Shown: positions 31,905 through 39,826 of the stretch, one piece after another
Position numbering within the stretch: the first letter of the stretch is position 1
Layout of the letters: every line of letters starts with the position of its first letter
NCBI RefSeq assembly: GCF_014982855.1
Contig: NZ_JADCKF010000004.1
Coordinates: forward strand, 62,001-126,000
DNA length: 64,000 bases
From: Pseudoflavonifractor gallinarum
Lineage (GTDB): Bacteria > Bacillota > Clostridia > Oscillospirales > Oscillospiraceae
Direction of reading: 5' to 3'
The notes under the pieces: generated by a model
Told to the model about the DNA's origin: nothing
The model's input: only the letters and a program-made list of their open reading frames with translations
Database searches by the model: none
Program-made: the position numbers and the translations under genes

Positions 31905-32758
31905 CAGACCACCTCCTCAGACTCTGTGGGAGTTTCCACCTCCGTTTCTTCAGGATTGTCGGTTCCTGTGGGAGTTTCCTCCTGCGTGGTTTCCTCCTGG
32001 GACGCTTCCTCGGGATCAGGCTCGGGAGGATAGAGCTCCAACAGGACATCATCCTGTGCGGTGAGGAACTTTTCCGCATTCTCCTTGCTTCCACGGTAGA
32101 CCAGAGTCAGATGGATTGTACCTTCCTCCTCCAGTTCGGCCAGTACCTTGCTCTGTTCAGGCGTGACAAGCAGTGTGACCGTACTGGGTAGCTCTTTTCC
32201 ATCCTCATCGTCGGTCTGAGCCTCCCCGGTGTTGGCATCATACCCGGTGGACGCAGTCACGCTGATCACTTCCACATACTGAAGCTCAGGTGGGATGACG
32301 GTCTGGCCTTGCTGTTTGTAGTCAGGGGCAACAACAGAAACAATATCGCCGCTCTGCAGCTTGCCCGACAGACCGTTGGCAAAAGAGCGGATTGTAACCG
32401 AGATGGCCTGCTGGCTGCCGTCAAGGTCATAGAGATAGGCGTTATCAGCCGCCGGCACATCAGAGAGTTTGGTGTTGATAATATAATCGCCTACAGCAAG
32501 GTCAGCCGTAGCATATTTGCCTACGGCATTGCCCTTCTCATGTAGAACATTGTCAGGCAGATTGTACCCACCTACCTGTACCAGCTGAACCATATCATCG
32601 GTGATCTGTTCACCAGCGCGTATCGGCTGGGTGACCCGGACGATTTCGACCTTCTGGGATACCGCCCGGTTGAAGAGCGGTGTCAGGCCGAAGCAGATGA
32701 GGACGGAGAGCAGAATACAAAACACTCCGATCACAGTACGATTTCTCAGAAAACTCAT
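31904..32758 (-). CDS. CpaB/RcpC-like SAF-domain protein
   Basis: The product is 284 residues. An N-terminal membrane segment (TVIGVFCILLSVLICFGLTPLF) is followed by an SAF domain (EIVRVTQPIRAGEQITDDMVQLVQV) and an RcpC-type region (LSGKLQSGDIVSVVAPDY). The last 50 residues are an acidic Thr/Glu/Pro-rich tail, unusual for the family. CpaB is the periplasm-facing assembly protein of Tad pili. Confidence 0.85.
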   Translation of the reverse strand: MSFLRNRTVIGVFCILLSVLICFGLTPLFNRAVSQKVEIVRVTQPIRAGEQITDDMVQLVQVGGYNLPDNVLHEKGNAVGKYATADLAVGDYIINTKLSDVPAADNAYLYDLDGSQQAISVTIRSFANGLSGKLQSGDIVSVVAPDYKQQGQTVIPPELQYVEVISVTASTGYDANTGEAQTDDEDGKELPSTVTLLVTPEQSKVLAELEEEGTIHLTLVYRGSKENAEKFLTAQDDVLLELYPPEPDPEEASQEETTQEETPTGTDNPEETEVETPTESEEVV

Positions 32759-32798
32759 ACAGGGTATAACCTCCTCGTTTTAACTGGAATGGCGATGC

Positions 32799-32921
32799 TT
32801 ACACGCGCAACGCGTTCTTGTGACGAATTGCCTTGGGCACAATGATGGCAGCGGCAGCCAAGGGAGCCAGAATGCCGATGCACTTAATGGCGGTCTTTTT
32901 CTCAATACGGAACTTTTTCAT
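32799..32921 (-). CDS. Small single-span membrane protein
   Basis: This is a 40-residue protein, ATG at 32921 (overlapping the stop of the prepilin peptidase) behind GGAGGTTATG. MKKFRIEKKTAIKC, then GILAPLAAAAIIVPKAI, then RHKNALRV: basic flanks around one short hydrophobic helix. It is too short for usual gene finders but has an excellent ribosome site and operon spacing within the Tad module. It is perhaps a small pilus or assembly component; the function is unknown. Confidence 0.65.
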   Translation of the reverse strand: MKKFRIEKKTAIKCIGILAPLAAAAIIVPKAIRHKNALRV

Positions 32922-33373
32922 GTCATAACCTCCAAAACATAGAAAATGGCAAAACCAATGGAAAGAAAGGGAGCCAAGGGGATGGCAATTTCGCCGATTG
33001 GTGTTGGTGTGGCAGCGCAGTGCTTTTCAATGCAGGCCCGTGCGGCAGCATAGCCGATGGCGAGTGATAGGCCCAGAATGCCTCCCCACAATGTTGGGAG
33101 CAGACCCAGAACAAAGCCTACAGAGGCAACAAACTTGATATCGCCTCCGCCAGCCCTGTCTGGAAAAATCATTGCCACCCCAAGAAATGGCAGAGCAGCA
33201 AGTGGACCAAGTATTTGCCCAACAAAACGGGCGGGGCTGATTGCAATCAGCCCCGCCACGGCAGTCAGGATACAAAAGGTGTTTGGAATGAGATGTCGCC
33301 GCAGGTCAGCGGCGGATGCCAGCGCAAGCGTGCAGAAAAACCATACGGAACGAACCGCAGCATCAGCCGGCAT
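32918..33373 (-). CDS. A24 prepilin peptidase (TadV/CpaA-like)
   Basis: The product is 151 residues with about four to five hydrophobic segments. Both aspartates of the A24 family are visible: Asp23 in ASAADLRRHLIPN and Asp78 in GGGDIKF (residues 75-81). It lacks the N-terminal methylase domain of PilD, as in TadV/CpaA. It should process the pilin-like proteins carrying RGEGYID. The start overlaps the stop of the prepilin gene by eleven bases. Confidence 0.88.
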   Translation of the reverse strand: MPADAAVRSVWFFCTLALASAADLRRHLIPNTFCILTAVAGLIAISPARFVGQILGPLAALPFLGVAMIFPDRAGGGDIKFVASVGFVLGLLPTLWGGILGLSLAIGYAAARACIEKHCAATPTPIGEIAIPLAPFLSIGFAIFYVLEVMT

Positions 33374-33626
33374 AGTTGAACATGTCTTCCACCCGCTGGG
33401 TCACGGTGGGCAGCACGGTGTCACCGAACAGGGTGTACAGGCCAGCCAGCAGCAGGGCGCCAAGCACCACGGCAATCAGGATCTTCACGGCGGTGTCGAT
33501 GTAACCCTCGCCGCGGGTGTTGCTCAGGGCGGTGCGGACGGAAAACGCCATAGTGTTGACGGTACCAACGGCCTTGCGGGAAACGGAGTTCATGGTGTTG
33601 ATCATCTTGTTATACAGCTTCTTCAT
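33363..33626 (-). CDS. Flp-like major prepilin (DUF6133-like)
   Basis: The product is 87 residues. A long basic leader (about 39 residues) precedes RGEGYIDTAVKILIAVVLGALLLAGLYTLFG: Gly39 followed at +5 by Asp44 and a hydrophobic helix, a class III prepilin plan with Asp in place of the usual Glu5. The short mature part (about 48 residues) matches Flp size. It is the first gene of the Tad module, with AAGGAGG ribosome site, so it is likely the major pilin. DUF6133 is from memory. Confidence 0.8.
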   Translation of the reverse strand: MKKLYNKMINTMNSVSRKAVGTVNTMAFSVRTALSNTRGEGYIDTAVKILIAVVLGALLLAGLYTLFGDTVLPTVTQRVEDMFNYAG

Positions 33627-33704
33627 AGGTTCATTTCCTCCTTGAATTTTGAATGAATGATTGGGATTGGATGATTCAGGTCAGTAATACACAGATACGG
33701 CAGG

Positions 33705-34094
33705 TTACATCGCCATTTCAGGCCCCGGTGCCTGCCGGACCGTAGGGTCCGGGGCAGTTCTTCCGACCTGCTGGCTCTGGGTCAGGGCCTGCTGATAGGC
33801 ATCGAGAACAGCATTGTCGAACTCTTGCCGGGCCTCTTTGGTGACAGGGAAGCAGATATCCTTGTACTCGCCGTTGCCAGCGCGATAGCTGGGCATAGAG
33901 ACGAACAGTCCTTTACTGCTCTCCATCACCTTCACTCCACGGATGGCGAAACAACCGTTGATGTTTACCGAGGCGTGAGCCCGACAGTTGCCGTCGAGAC
34001 GGAGAGAATGGATGCGAACATCATACTGCATGGGGAGCGTCTGCTGCTGAGGGGATTCCGACTGGGTCGTGGCTTTCTGGGCTTTGGTTGCCAT
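33705..34094 (-). CDS. SpoVG-family protein
   Basis: The product is 129 residues. Residues about 24-105 are a SpoVG domain: YDVRIHSLR, then AHASVNINGCFAIRGVKVMES, KGLFVSMPS and DICFPVTKEARQEF. SpoVG proteins bind nucleic acids and act as pleiotropic regulators in Firmicutes. ICE copies are common but of unknown role. Short Gln/Pro-rich extensions flank the domain, and the C-terminus is PGPEMAM, one of the Met-rich tails. It is read just before the Tad module. Confidence 0.88.
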   Translation of the reverse strand: MATKAQKATTQSESPQQQTLPMQYDVRIHSLRLDGNCRAHASVNINGCFAIRGVKVMESSKGLFVSMPSYRAGNGEYKDICFPVTKEARQEFDNAVLDAYQQALTQSQQVGRTAPDPTVRQAPGPEMAM

Positions 34095-34117
34095 GGAAAT
34101 ATTCCTCCTTTCTGGAT

Positions 34118-34672
34118 TTACAGGGTCATGCTCATTGACTGATCCTGACTGGGATGATCCACAAATTCTATAGGCTGGAACCCGTAGCGATCAATGTAGA
34201 AGAAGGTACTGCCAGATGCATTGTACAGTTCTACTACATCGGAGATAGCCAGCGGCTGACCGTCCGGCCCAAGAGGAGTACGGCTGAATTTGTTCCAGAG
34301 CTTTTCCAGGTCATTGTCCTGAATCCGGCCATCATAGACCACATGATACTGTTCAGGTGTGGGGCCGCCAAACTTCTGCGCCATGGCATCAAGGCCAATG
34401 AAGCGCATCTGAATTGGCGTACCGGGCTTGAGCTGCCAGATTCGGCAGGACTGTAACTCCGGCGAGCTGTCACTGACGCGAAAGCCCTCGTTGGAAAGGC
34501 GCTCATAGACGCCTTCTTCCCAGCGAGGCACGAGTCCGCGCCGTGCAAGCCAGGATTCCAGCTCCTCACGGCGGAATTGCGGATCAACGGTGACTTCGGT
34601 CTGGTTTTTGGCTTGGTATCCAATGAGGTTCCCATAGTAAACCAGACAGCCATTTTTCATTTGAATGCTCAC
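34118..34672 (-). CDS. YodL-domain protein
   Basis: The product is 184 residues, GTG start at 34672 with GGAGG at spacing 9. From about residue 75 the sequence SCRIWQLKPGTPIQMRFIGLDAM, then YHVVYDGRIQDNDLEKLWNKF, ISDVVEL and FFYIDRYGFQPIEF follows the YodL domain seen in large polyvalent proteins of phages and ICEs. The N-terminal 70 residues are unassigned. It ends DQSMSMTL, nearly the same as the tail of the protein encoded at 17978. The role is unknown. Confidence 0.8.
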   Translation of the reverse strand: MSIQMKNGCLVYYGNLIGYQAKNQTEVTVDPQFRREELESWLARRGLVPRWEEGVYERLSNEGFRVSDSSPELQSCRIWQLKPGTPIQMRFIGLDAMAQKFGGPTPEQYHVVYDGRIQDNDLEKLWNKFSRTPLGPDGQPLAISDVVELYNASGSTFFYIDRYGFQPIEFVDHPSQDQSMSMTL

Positions 34673-34699
34673 GACGGCATTCCTCCTTTCTTGGTTTCA

Positions 34700-35425
34700 T
34701 CAAGTCATTTTCATCACCCCCATATCGGGCTGTTCTGCCTGTAGCTCAGCCAGTTTCTCTTTGGCCCAGTCCGGGAGAAACTCCTCCCGCAGCACCCCGA
34801 TGAAGTCGGTGCGATTCCACCGTGTCTGTTCTCCATCTCCAAGACAGGTGGATCGGATAGAGCGCCCAATGGCGTGGGGCGAGCAGCCAAATCCATCATG
34901 GGCCAGCCAAAGCTGGTTTTCGGGCGACCAGCAGCTCTCCTTCAGGGTGTCTGGTGAAAGCACCAACACTCGGCCTTCGTAGTCGAGGTTTTCGAAGGAG
35001 TTCGGCTCACAGTGCTGCGGCCCGAAGAGGCCAAGATTCTTGTAAGCCTCGCGCACCATATTTACGAACCCATCCAATACCGCAGGATGAGATTTGACCA
35101 TTAACGAGATGTTGTGAGTACCGTCTTGCGGAATGAAGGTGGCTTTCGCCCACTCTTGGTTCTTTCGGCTGAAGCGTCCATCGTAGCTAAGCTCCTGCAG
35201 GGTATTGGCAAGGACGAAATTGATTCGCTTATACCCCCACTTATCCAAAAGGGGCTGCAGCATCGAATCATTCAGGTGAGCACCGTCAAAATGAGTGCGA
35301 ATGTGCTCCTCGATGTCGCGGGCACATTCCTCGTTGGCCTGATAGCTCGCCCGCCAAAGTGCCAGCTCGTTCCTGGTACGAGCTTCGGCTGCAGAGTAGG
35401 GGTAAAGATAGATTTCTTTTTCCAT
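34700..35425 (-). CDS. DUF3849-domain protein
   Basis: The product is 241 residues. YPYSAAEARTRNELALWRASYQANEECARDIEEHIRTHFDGAHL, then WGYKRINFVLANTLQ, YDGRFSRKNQEWAK and SHPAVLDGFV fit DUF3849 as I remember it from gut ICEs. The C-terminal half is unassigned. The protein is soluble and ends QPDMGVMKMT. It lies in the cargo block between YodL and AbrB-like genes. The function is unknown, possibly anti-defence or regulatory. Confidence 0.78.
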   Translation of the reverse strand: MEKEIYLYPYSAAEARTRNELALWRASYQANEECARDIEEHIRTHFDGAHLNDSMLQPLLDKWGYKRINFVLANTLQELSYDGRFSRKNQEWAKATFIPQDGTHNISLMVKSHPAVLDGFVNMVREAYKNLGLFGPQHCEPNSFENLDYEGRVLVLSPDTLKESCWSPENQLWLAHDGFGCSPHAIGRSIRSTCLGDGEQTRWNRTDFIGVLREEFLPDWAKEKLAELQAEQPDMGVMKMT

Positions 35426-35437
35426 CCTGAAACCTCC

Positions 35438-35857
35438 TTACGGCAGGCAGCACTTGTTCGGAAGCTGGATGGACAACGGACTGATGCCCAGCTCGTTGAG
35501 CAAACAACATAACTCCACCGGTAACTCCAGAAGGTCTTCGGTCGTTGGGACAATGAGCAACGCACCGTCCGCCACCAGTACGGTGATTTCCTCTCCCACA
35601 GGAATCGACGCTTCCGCCAGCAGGTCTGCCGGCAGATTGAGCTCAGGCTCCTCGCTGGTATAGCCGGCGCATCCTGCATCCCCGCAAACACGGCTTACCA
35701 GCAGGCTGTTTGCGTCACAGTCGCAGATATACTGATCCGCCGGAGTGGTAATGGGAACTTCCTCACCCGGCGCATAGCCCATCCCGCGCATAACAAAGGC
35801 CGGCAGTACCAGAGAGCCATCCTTGCGGATCTTTACAGAGGTGTGTACCTTACTCAT
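35438..35857 (-). CDS. AbrB-like protein with cysteine cluster (paralogue 1)
   Basis: The product is 139 residues from the ATG at 35857 (MSKVHTSVKIRKDG) behind AAAGGAG. A longer start at 35911 lies inside the upstream gene. The N-terminus KVHTSVKIRKDGSLVLPAFVMRGMGYAPGEEV is AbrB/SpoVT-like. The centre has cysteines (CDCDAN, CGDAGCAGY), and LPADLLAEASIPVGEEITVLV follows. The protein at 35850-36386 has the same layout, so these are tandem paralogues. It starts inside the last codons of that gene. Confidence 0.7.
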   Translation of the reverse strand: MSKVHTSVKIRKDGSLVLPAFVMRGMGYAPGEEVPITTPADQYICDCDANSLLVSRVCGDAGCAGYTSEEPELNLPADLLAEASIPVGEEITVLVADGALLIVPTTEDLLELPVELCCLLNELGISPLSIQLPNKCCLP

Positions 35858-36386
35858 CTTCGCACTCCTTTCTGCTACGAGTGCTGCCGCCGTAAATGAT
35901 ATCTCCGACAATCAGCCGCTCCTCCAGTTCGCCCAGGCAGATGCCGGAAAAGGCCATCATCTCCAACAGGTAGGGAGGAATATCCCGCAGGTCGTGATCA
36001 TATCCGGCCTCGCAGACGGTAATCGTGTGATCCTCCTCGTCCACATAGAGACTCAGTTTGGCATCTGTGGGAATGCCGGCTTCTTTCCGCAGATCATCGT
36101 CCAGTTCGATCTTGTCGTACTCAAAATCCCCAAAGGGACATTCGCCCTCACACCCGCTGCAGGCGCCGCAGGTTTTGGCCAAATGGAAAGAGAGATTAAT
36201 GAACAGCTGATTCAGACTGTCCAGCGCCTGGATCAGTTCCATGGCGGTCATCTGCTGCTTCATAATGACCGCTGTATTCTTCAGCGCATGGATCTCAACC
36301 TGACCGCTGTCCTCAAAACCACTGATTTTGAGTGCGGCACTGGGGAGAAAAAGGCCGCCATTCGACAACTGCTTGTTAAATTTCAT
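35850..36386 (-). CDS. AbrB-like protein with cysteine cluster (paralogue 2)
   Basis: The product is 178 residues. N-terminal AbrB-like segment KFNKQLSNGGLFLPSAALKISGFEDSGQVEI, a helical stretch, then a dense cysteine cluster CGACSGCEGECP (about residues 73-84) that could bind zinc or an iron-sulphur cluster, then LDDDLRKEAGIPTDAKLSLYV, parallel to paralogue 1. It is presumably a DNA-binding regulator whose metal site differs from that of its neighbour. It overlaps the next start by eight bases. Confidence 0.7.
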   Translation of the reverse strand: MKFNKQLSNGGLFLPSAALKISGFEDSGQVEIHALKNTAVIMKQQMTAMELIQALDSLNQLFINLSFHLAKTCGACSGCEGECPFGDFEYDKIELDDDLRKEAGIPTDAKLSLYVDEEDHTITVCEAGYDHDLRDIPPYLLEMMAFSGICLGELEERLIVGDIIYGGSTRSRKECEDE

Positions 36387-36403
36387 CTGCTTTTATCCTC
36401 CTT

Positions 36404-36805
36404 TTATATCGTCTGACTCAAAGTTGGGAATGACTTTGCTTCCTGTTCCGCCAACAGTTCTTCCCGAAATGCTGTCAGATCCTCTGTCGTGGGCGTATAG
36501 CTCCTTGATTCGAGCGCAGTTAGCAGCGCATAGGTCTGACCTACCTCGGACAGCAGCGCCCTGAGACCTTCTGAGGTCATGTCCGCCCCCATCCGTCGCA
36601 TCTGGGAGGAGAAGGTCACTCGATAGCGTAGCTGACCTGGAATGCTGTTGATCCGCATATCCAGCCCAAGGTAGGCTTCGTTTTCCGGCCGGATATAGAC
36701 CTGTCCCACGACGCTGGGGCAAACCTGTAGGCGCCCTTGGCTCATCTCCTCAATCAGTTTCGCCGCTTCACGGAGCTTGTCCAACTCACTCACGACTTCA
36801 GCCAT
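36404..36805 (-). CDS. Hypothetical ICE protein
   Basis: The product is 133 residues with ribosome site GGAGGTGA. A helical N-terminus (VVSELDKLREAAKLIEEMSQG), a central mixed part and a helical acidic C-terminus (TEDLTAFREELLAEQEAKS) are seen. There is no signal peptide and no motif that I recognise. It overlaps the end of the Dam-like methylase gene by 16 bases and is followed by the AbrB-like pair. Confidence 0.65.
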   Translation of the reverse strand: MAEVVSELDKLREAAKLIEEMSQGRLQVCPSVVGQVYIRPENEAYLGLDMRINSIPGQLRYRVTFSSQMRRMGADMTSEGLRALLSEVGQTYALLTALESRSYTPTTEDLTAFREELLAEQEAKSFPTLSQTI

Positions 36806-37653
36806 GCTGTATCACCTCCAGTCAGGTCAAACAGATTCATCTGAGACGGTGCTACCCGGAGCCGCTCATGCATATCGTAGTTGGCGATGATAAGCTCAGG
36901 AAATTGGGCGCCGTTATCATACCGCTGCTTGATGTTGTTGATTCGGGTGGTTTCCATCAGATAGATACCTGGCCGGTCATACAGACTTCGAATGAACTCG
37001 TCATCGTTGTAGGAAAGAAGAAACTTACCCTCAATCCGCATCAATGCATCCCGCAAACGGATATGATCCGTTTCTGTAAAGCCATCTTCGCCAATGTTTT
37101 GGTAGTAGCCCTCGGTGGCATGGTACGGAGGGTCGAGATAGAATAGGCTTGCCGGACGATCATACTGCCGGATGAGCTTTTCAAAGTCCTTGTTTTCAAT
37201 GACCACCTTGGCCAAGCGCCGGTGAGCCTGCTCGATAAGGGGAAAATTGCTCCACATATCGTGGGGCTGACTTCCGAAGCTGGTCAGCCCGGCCGCATAG
37301 CTGTAACGGATCAATTCATAGAACCATGCAGCCTTCTGAACATCGCTGGCAGGACTGTCACGGGCTAATGTAGCGCGGACCACATCGAAATCCTCCCGCG
37401 AGTTCAGCACATATCTGAGTGCTTCCATCAGTTCCTGCGGCTTATCTCTTACACAGCGGTAAAGGTTGACCAGCAAGCTGTTGAAATCGTTGTACACCTC
37501 AAAATCATTGCCGGGGGGCTTATGGAACAGCACCCAACCGCCCCCGCCAAAGACCTCGATATACCGCTCATAGTAGACTGGGAACAAAGTGACGATGAGC
37601 TCTCGAAGTGCTTTCTTGCCGCCAATCCAGCTCATGAAACTATTCAACCGCAT
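36790..37653 (-). CDS. Dam-like DNA adenine methyltransferase (D12 class)
   Basis: The product is 287 residues from the ATG at 37653 (MRLNSFMSWIGGKK), which has GGAAGG; an upstream start at 37692 lies inside the preceding gene. Motif I region WIGGKKALRELIV and EVFGGGGWVLF (SAM binding) and the catalytic DPPYH (about 174-178) are intact. D12 enzymes methylate adenine N6, often in GATC. No endonuclease neighbours it, so it is an orphan methylase probably masking ICE DNA from restriction. Target specificity cannot be read from sequence. Confidence 0.9.
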   Translation of the reverse strand: MRLNSFMSWIGGKKALRELIVTLFPVYYERYIEVFGGGGWVLFHKPPGNDFEVYNDFNSLLVNLYRCVRDKPQELMEALRYVLNSREDFDVVRATLARDSPASDVQKAAWFYELIRYSYAAGLTSFGSQPHDMWSNFPLIEQAHRRLAKVVIENKDFEKLIRQYDRPASLFYLDPPYHATEGYYQNIGEDGFTETDHIRLRDALMRIEGKFLLSYNDDEFIRSLYDRPGIYLMETTRINNIKQRYDNGAQFPELIIANYDMHERLRVAPSQMNLFDLTGGDTAWLKS

Positions 37654-37975
37654 CACCGCCTTCCAATGGCAGCCGGGTCTGTGCGGTATCAAACTGCTCC
37701 AGGGATCGGTTCAGGCCGGCAATAGCGGCAGCGATTCCGCTGATCCGCCGTGTCAGATGGGCGATGGTCGCCCGCACCTCCTGCTCCGTAGCGGCGTAGA
37801 AGTACCCACTGCCACTGCTGGCGATGGGGATTCCCTTGCGGCGCAAGCGGTTGACCATCTGCCGCACTTCGATTCCCTTGATGGAGAAAACGCACTCCAA
37901 CTCCCGGCTGGTGGCGGCGTTCGATTCACCGGAGTGATAGCGTTCCAATAATTCCGCCAGCCGTTCTTCCTGCAT
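37640..37975 (-). CDS. Small winged-helix-like regulator
   Basis: The product is 111 residues. ELLERYHSGESNAATSRELECVFSIKGIEVRQMVNRLRRKGIPIASSGSGYFYA has the pattern of a winged helix (helices, recognition segment, then a beta wing), followed by a helical C-terminus RISGIAAAIAGLNRSLEQF. Its 3' end overlaps the methylase start, so the two are translationally coupled and it may regulate the methylase. A strong terminator stands in its leader. Confidence 0.75.
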   Translation of the reverse strand: MQEERLAELLERYHSGESNAATSRELECVFSIKGIEVRQMVNRLRRKGIPIASSGSGYFYAATEQEVRATIAHLTRRISGIAAAIAGLNRSLEQFDTAQTRLPLEGGDAVE

Positions 37976-38012
37976 AGACGCCTCCTTTCCGGGGTGTTTT
38001 TCCGAAAAAGGG

Positions 38013-38057
38013 CATAAAAAAGAGGGGGCCGTTTATCCCTCTCGGAAAAACGGCCCC
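38013..38057 (-). terminator. Leader terminator before wHTH-methylase genes
   Basis: In the transcript GGGGCCGTTT (complement of 38048-38057) pairs with AAACGGCCCC (complement of 38025-38034), followed by CTCTTTTTT. It lies between an ArdA-like gene and the wHTH/Dam gene pair, all on the same strand. Confidence 0.8.
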
Positions 38058-38126
38058 ATTGCTATTTCTGGCTATTTATTTTTCTGTAGGATCACCCCCT
38101 TGCATCAACCTCTGGCATGCTGCTTA

Positions 38127-39161
38127 TTACATGGACATGGTCGGGCTGCTGGGAGGCTGGCTGTACTCATAAAGGATCTCGCTCCCGTTCCAGGACACAT
38201 ACCCATGCTCTGCCGCCGACAGGCCAAGGTTCTTCATTTTCTGATTGGCGTAGCCCTCGGCATCAAAGCATTCAGCAAGAAGAGCATCGTTGGGATATAC
38301 ACCATCCTGCTTAGCCAGCAACCTGCCATACTCCGCTACCTCCATGTCACGGGGCATGAAATTGTAGCAGTGGAGGTTCTGCGCCAGATCCAATGCATAG
38401 TCCAGCTGATGACAGCCCTCCAGCTCCATGACCGCCTGCCATTTGTCCAGCCATCGGGGTTCGCCCTGGCCCTGTTCCGCCCACACATATCCGAAGTCGA
38501 TAGCGTGGCGGATGAGCTCTGCGGCAGAATCATACTGGGAGAGGATATCTCTCAGCTGAGGCAGGCAGCAGTCTACATCCACAGCGATGCACTCGGTCAG
38601 CGTCTCCGCATCCAACGCATCCAAAGCAAGGAGTAATTCATCCGGGTGGGACGAGTCCATATATTCGCTGGTATCCGGAAACCCGACCCAGATGCCCTCC
38701 ATATTGTTGCGGCTTGCCAGCTTGACCCGGATGCCGTAGTCGCCCCTGTCGGGAAGCATCGCCGGGTCGCTATTCTGAGAGAGATCAAGCGGCGAGGAAA
38801 GTCTGATAAAATTTCCATCGCAGAAAGTATTCCCGTCTTTTTGGCGATACGCCGCTCCTACCTTTACCGGGTCAAGAAATTCCCGAGTCTGGGAGGAAGG
38901 GTAGAAGATATGCTCCATGACGAAGTTACCCAGGGCAAAGTCGTTCCCGGCTCCATAGAGCAATTCGTAGTGCTCCAGCTGATTGGCAATCTGCATTACA
39001 TCGCAGGTTGCTTGCGGCTGCTCGATCTGCATGGCCCCGCGAAACAGCAGAGCCTCTTTTGCAGTCATGTTTTCAAACCGGCGCGCCAACCACTCATACT
39101 GTGACTTGGTCATTTCAAGGCCATCCAGCAAATCAAAAAGTTTGAGATCCTGCGTACTCAC
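38127..39161 (-). CDS. ArdA-like anti-restriction protein (paralogue 1)
   Basis: The product is 344 residues, GTG start overlapping the upstream stop. The N-terminal part LFDLLDGLEMTKSQYEWLARRFENMTAKEALLFRGAM, then DVMQIANQLEHYELLYG, and the C-terminal ALDLAQNLHCYNFMPRDMEVAEYGRLLAKQDGVYP follow the ArdA repeat plan (ELxxLA..L, xFxxAL, DLINLTxNLDCYxxxPG). ArdA proteins mimic DNA and block type I restriction enzymes, which suits a conjugative element entering a new host. It is acidic overall. The C-terminus is SPTMSM. The two paralogues are at 39827 and 43140. Confidence 0.75.
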   Translation of the reverse strand: MSTQDLKLFDLLDGLEMTKSQYEWLARRFENMTAKEALLFRGAMQIEQPQATCDVMQIANQLEHYELLYGAGNDFALGNFVMEHIFYPSSQTREFLDPVKVGAAYRQKDGNTFCDGNFIRLSSPLDLSQNSDPAMLPDRGDYGIRVKLASRNNMEGIWVGFPDTSEYMDSSHPDELLLALDALDAETLTECIAVDVDCCLPQLRDILSQYDSAAELIRHAIDFGYVWAEQGQGEPRWLDKWQAVMELEGCHQLDYALDLAQNLHCYNFMPRDMEVAEYGRLLAKQDGVYPNDALLAECFDAEGYANQKMKNLGLSAAEHGYVSWNGSEILYEYSQPPSSPTMSM

Positions 39162-39706
39162 TGCGGCATCATCTCCATTCCCAGTTTGTTTTCTTCATTT
39201 TCTGCCTGCTCCACGCAGTGGAAGGGACTCCATCGTCCACAGCAGGGACAGGCAATCATACCATTTGCAGATTGGTCGACCTGCTCTTGTGTCACTTCGC
39301 CAGGCGTATTACAGCATTCATTCACAACTGTAACAAGATGTGCCGTTTCCAGCACCTCCGGGCGATATTGTCGGTTGAATGGGACAAAGTGGACCCAGAG
39401 TGGGTTATCAAACAGCCTGGCTACATGCAATTGCAGGGCCTCTTTTCTGACCACCTCTTTGGAAGCGTGAGCATAGTTGTGGTTCGTCTCCCATTCAATG
39501 AGGGACTTGAGCAGAGCAGATTCTCCCTTGCGGTTGATCAATGCCTCAGCAATTTGACACCACGCTTTTTCCTCGATTTCTCCGAGGTCGGTCTTTACCC
39601 CTGACCAGGGATGGTATTTTTTGTCGCGGCCAGAGCCGCTGCTGTTGCAGTAGAACACACCATGGAGCCAACGGATATCAGGAAAGTCTATGGATGTTAA
39701 ATCCAC
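39158..39706 (-). CDS. Hypothetical ICE protein with zinc knuckle
   Basis: The product is 182 residues from the GTG at 39706, which has no good ribosome site. The strong AGGAGG at 39748-39753 stands 8 bases before an in-frame ATA (39739-39737), eleven codons upstream, so the true start may be non-standard or a mutated ATG. The protein is mixed alpha/beta with a C-terminal zinc knuckle (CPCCGRWSPFHC) and ends NKLGMEMMPQ, a Met-rich tail. The function is unknown. Confidence 0.65.
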   Translation of the reverse strand: MDLTSIDFPDIRWLHGVFYCNSSGSGRDKKYHPWSGVKTDLGEIEEKAWCQIAEALINRKGESALLKSLIEWETNHNYAHASKEVVRKEALQLHVARLFDNPLWVHFVPFNRQYRPEVLETAHLVTVVNECCNTPGEVTQEQVDQSANGMIACPCCGRWSPFHCVEQAENEENKLGMEMMPQ

Positions 39707-39826
39707 TTGCTCGGGTGCGGTGATCGTTTGCTTGAGTATTAAGAATACCTCCTTTCCGCATGCGTAGAGGTGGCTTTATACCATTGGAGGCCGGTCGTAC
39801 TGATAGTCGCCTCCGGCTCTTACACC

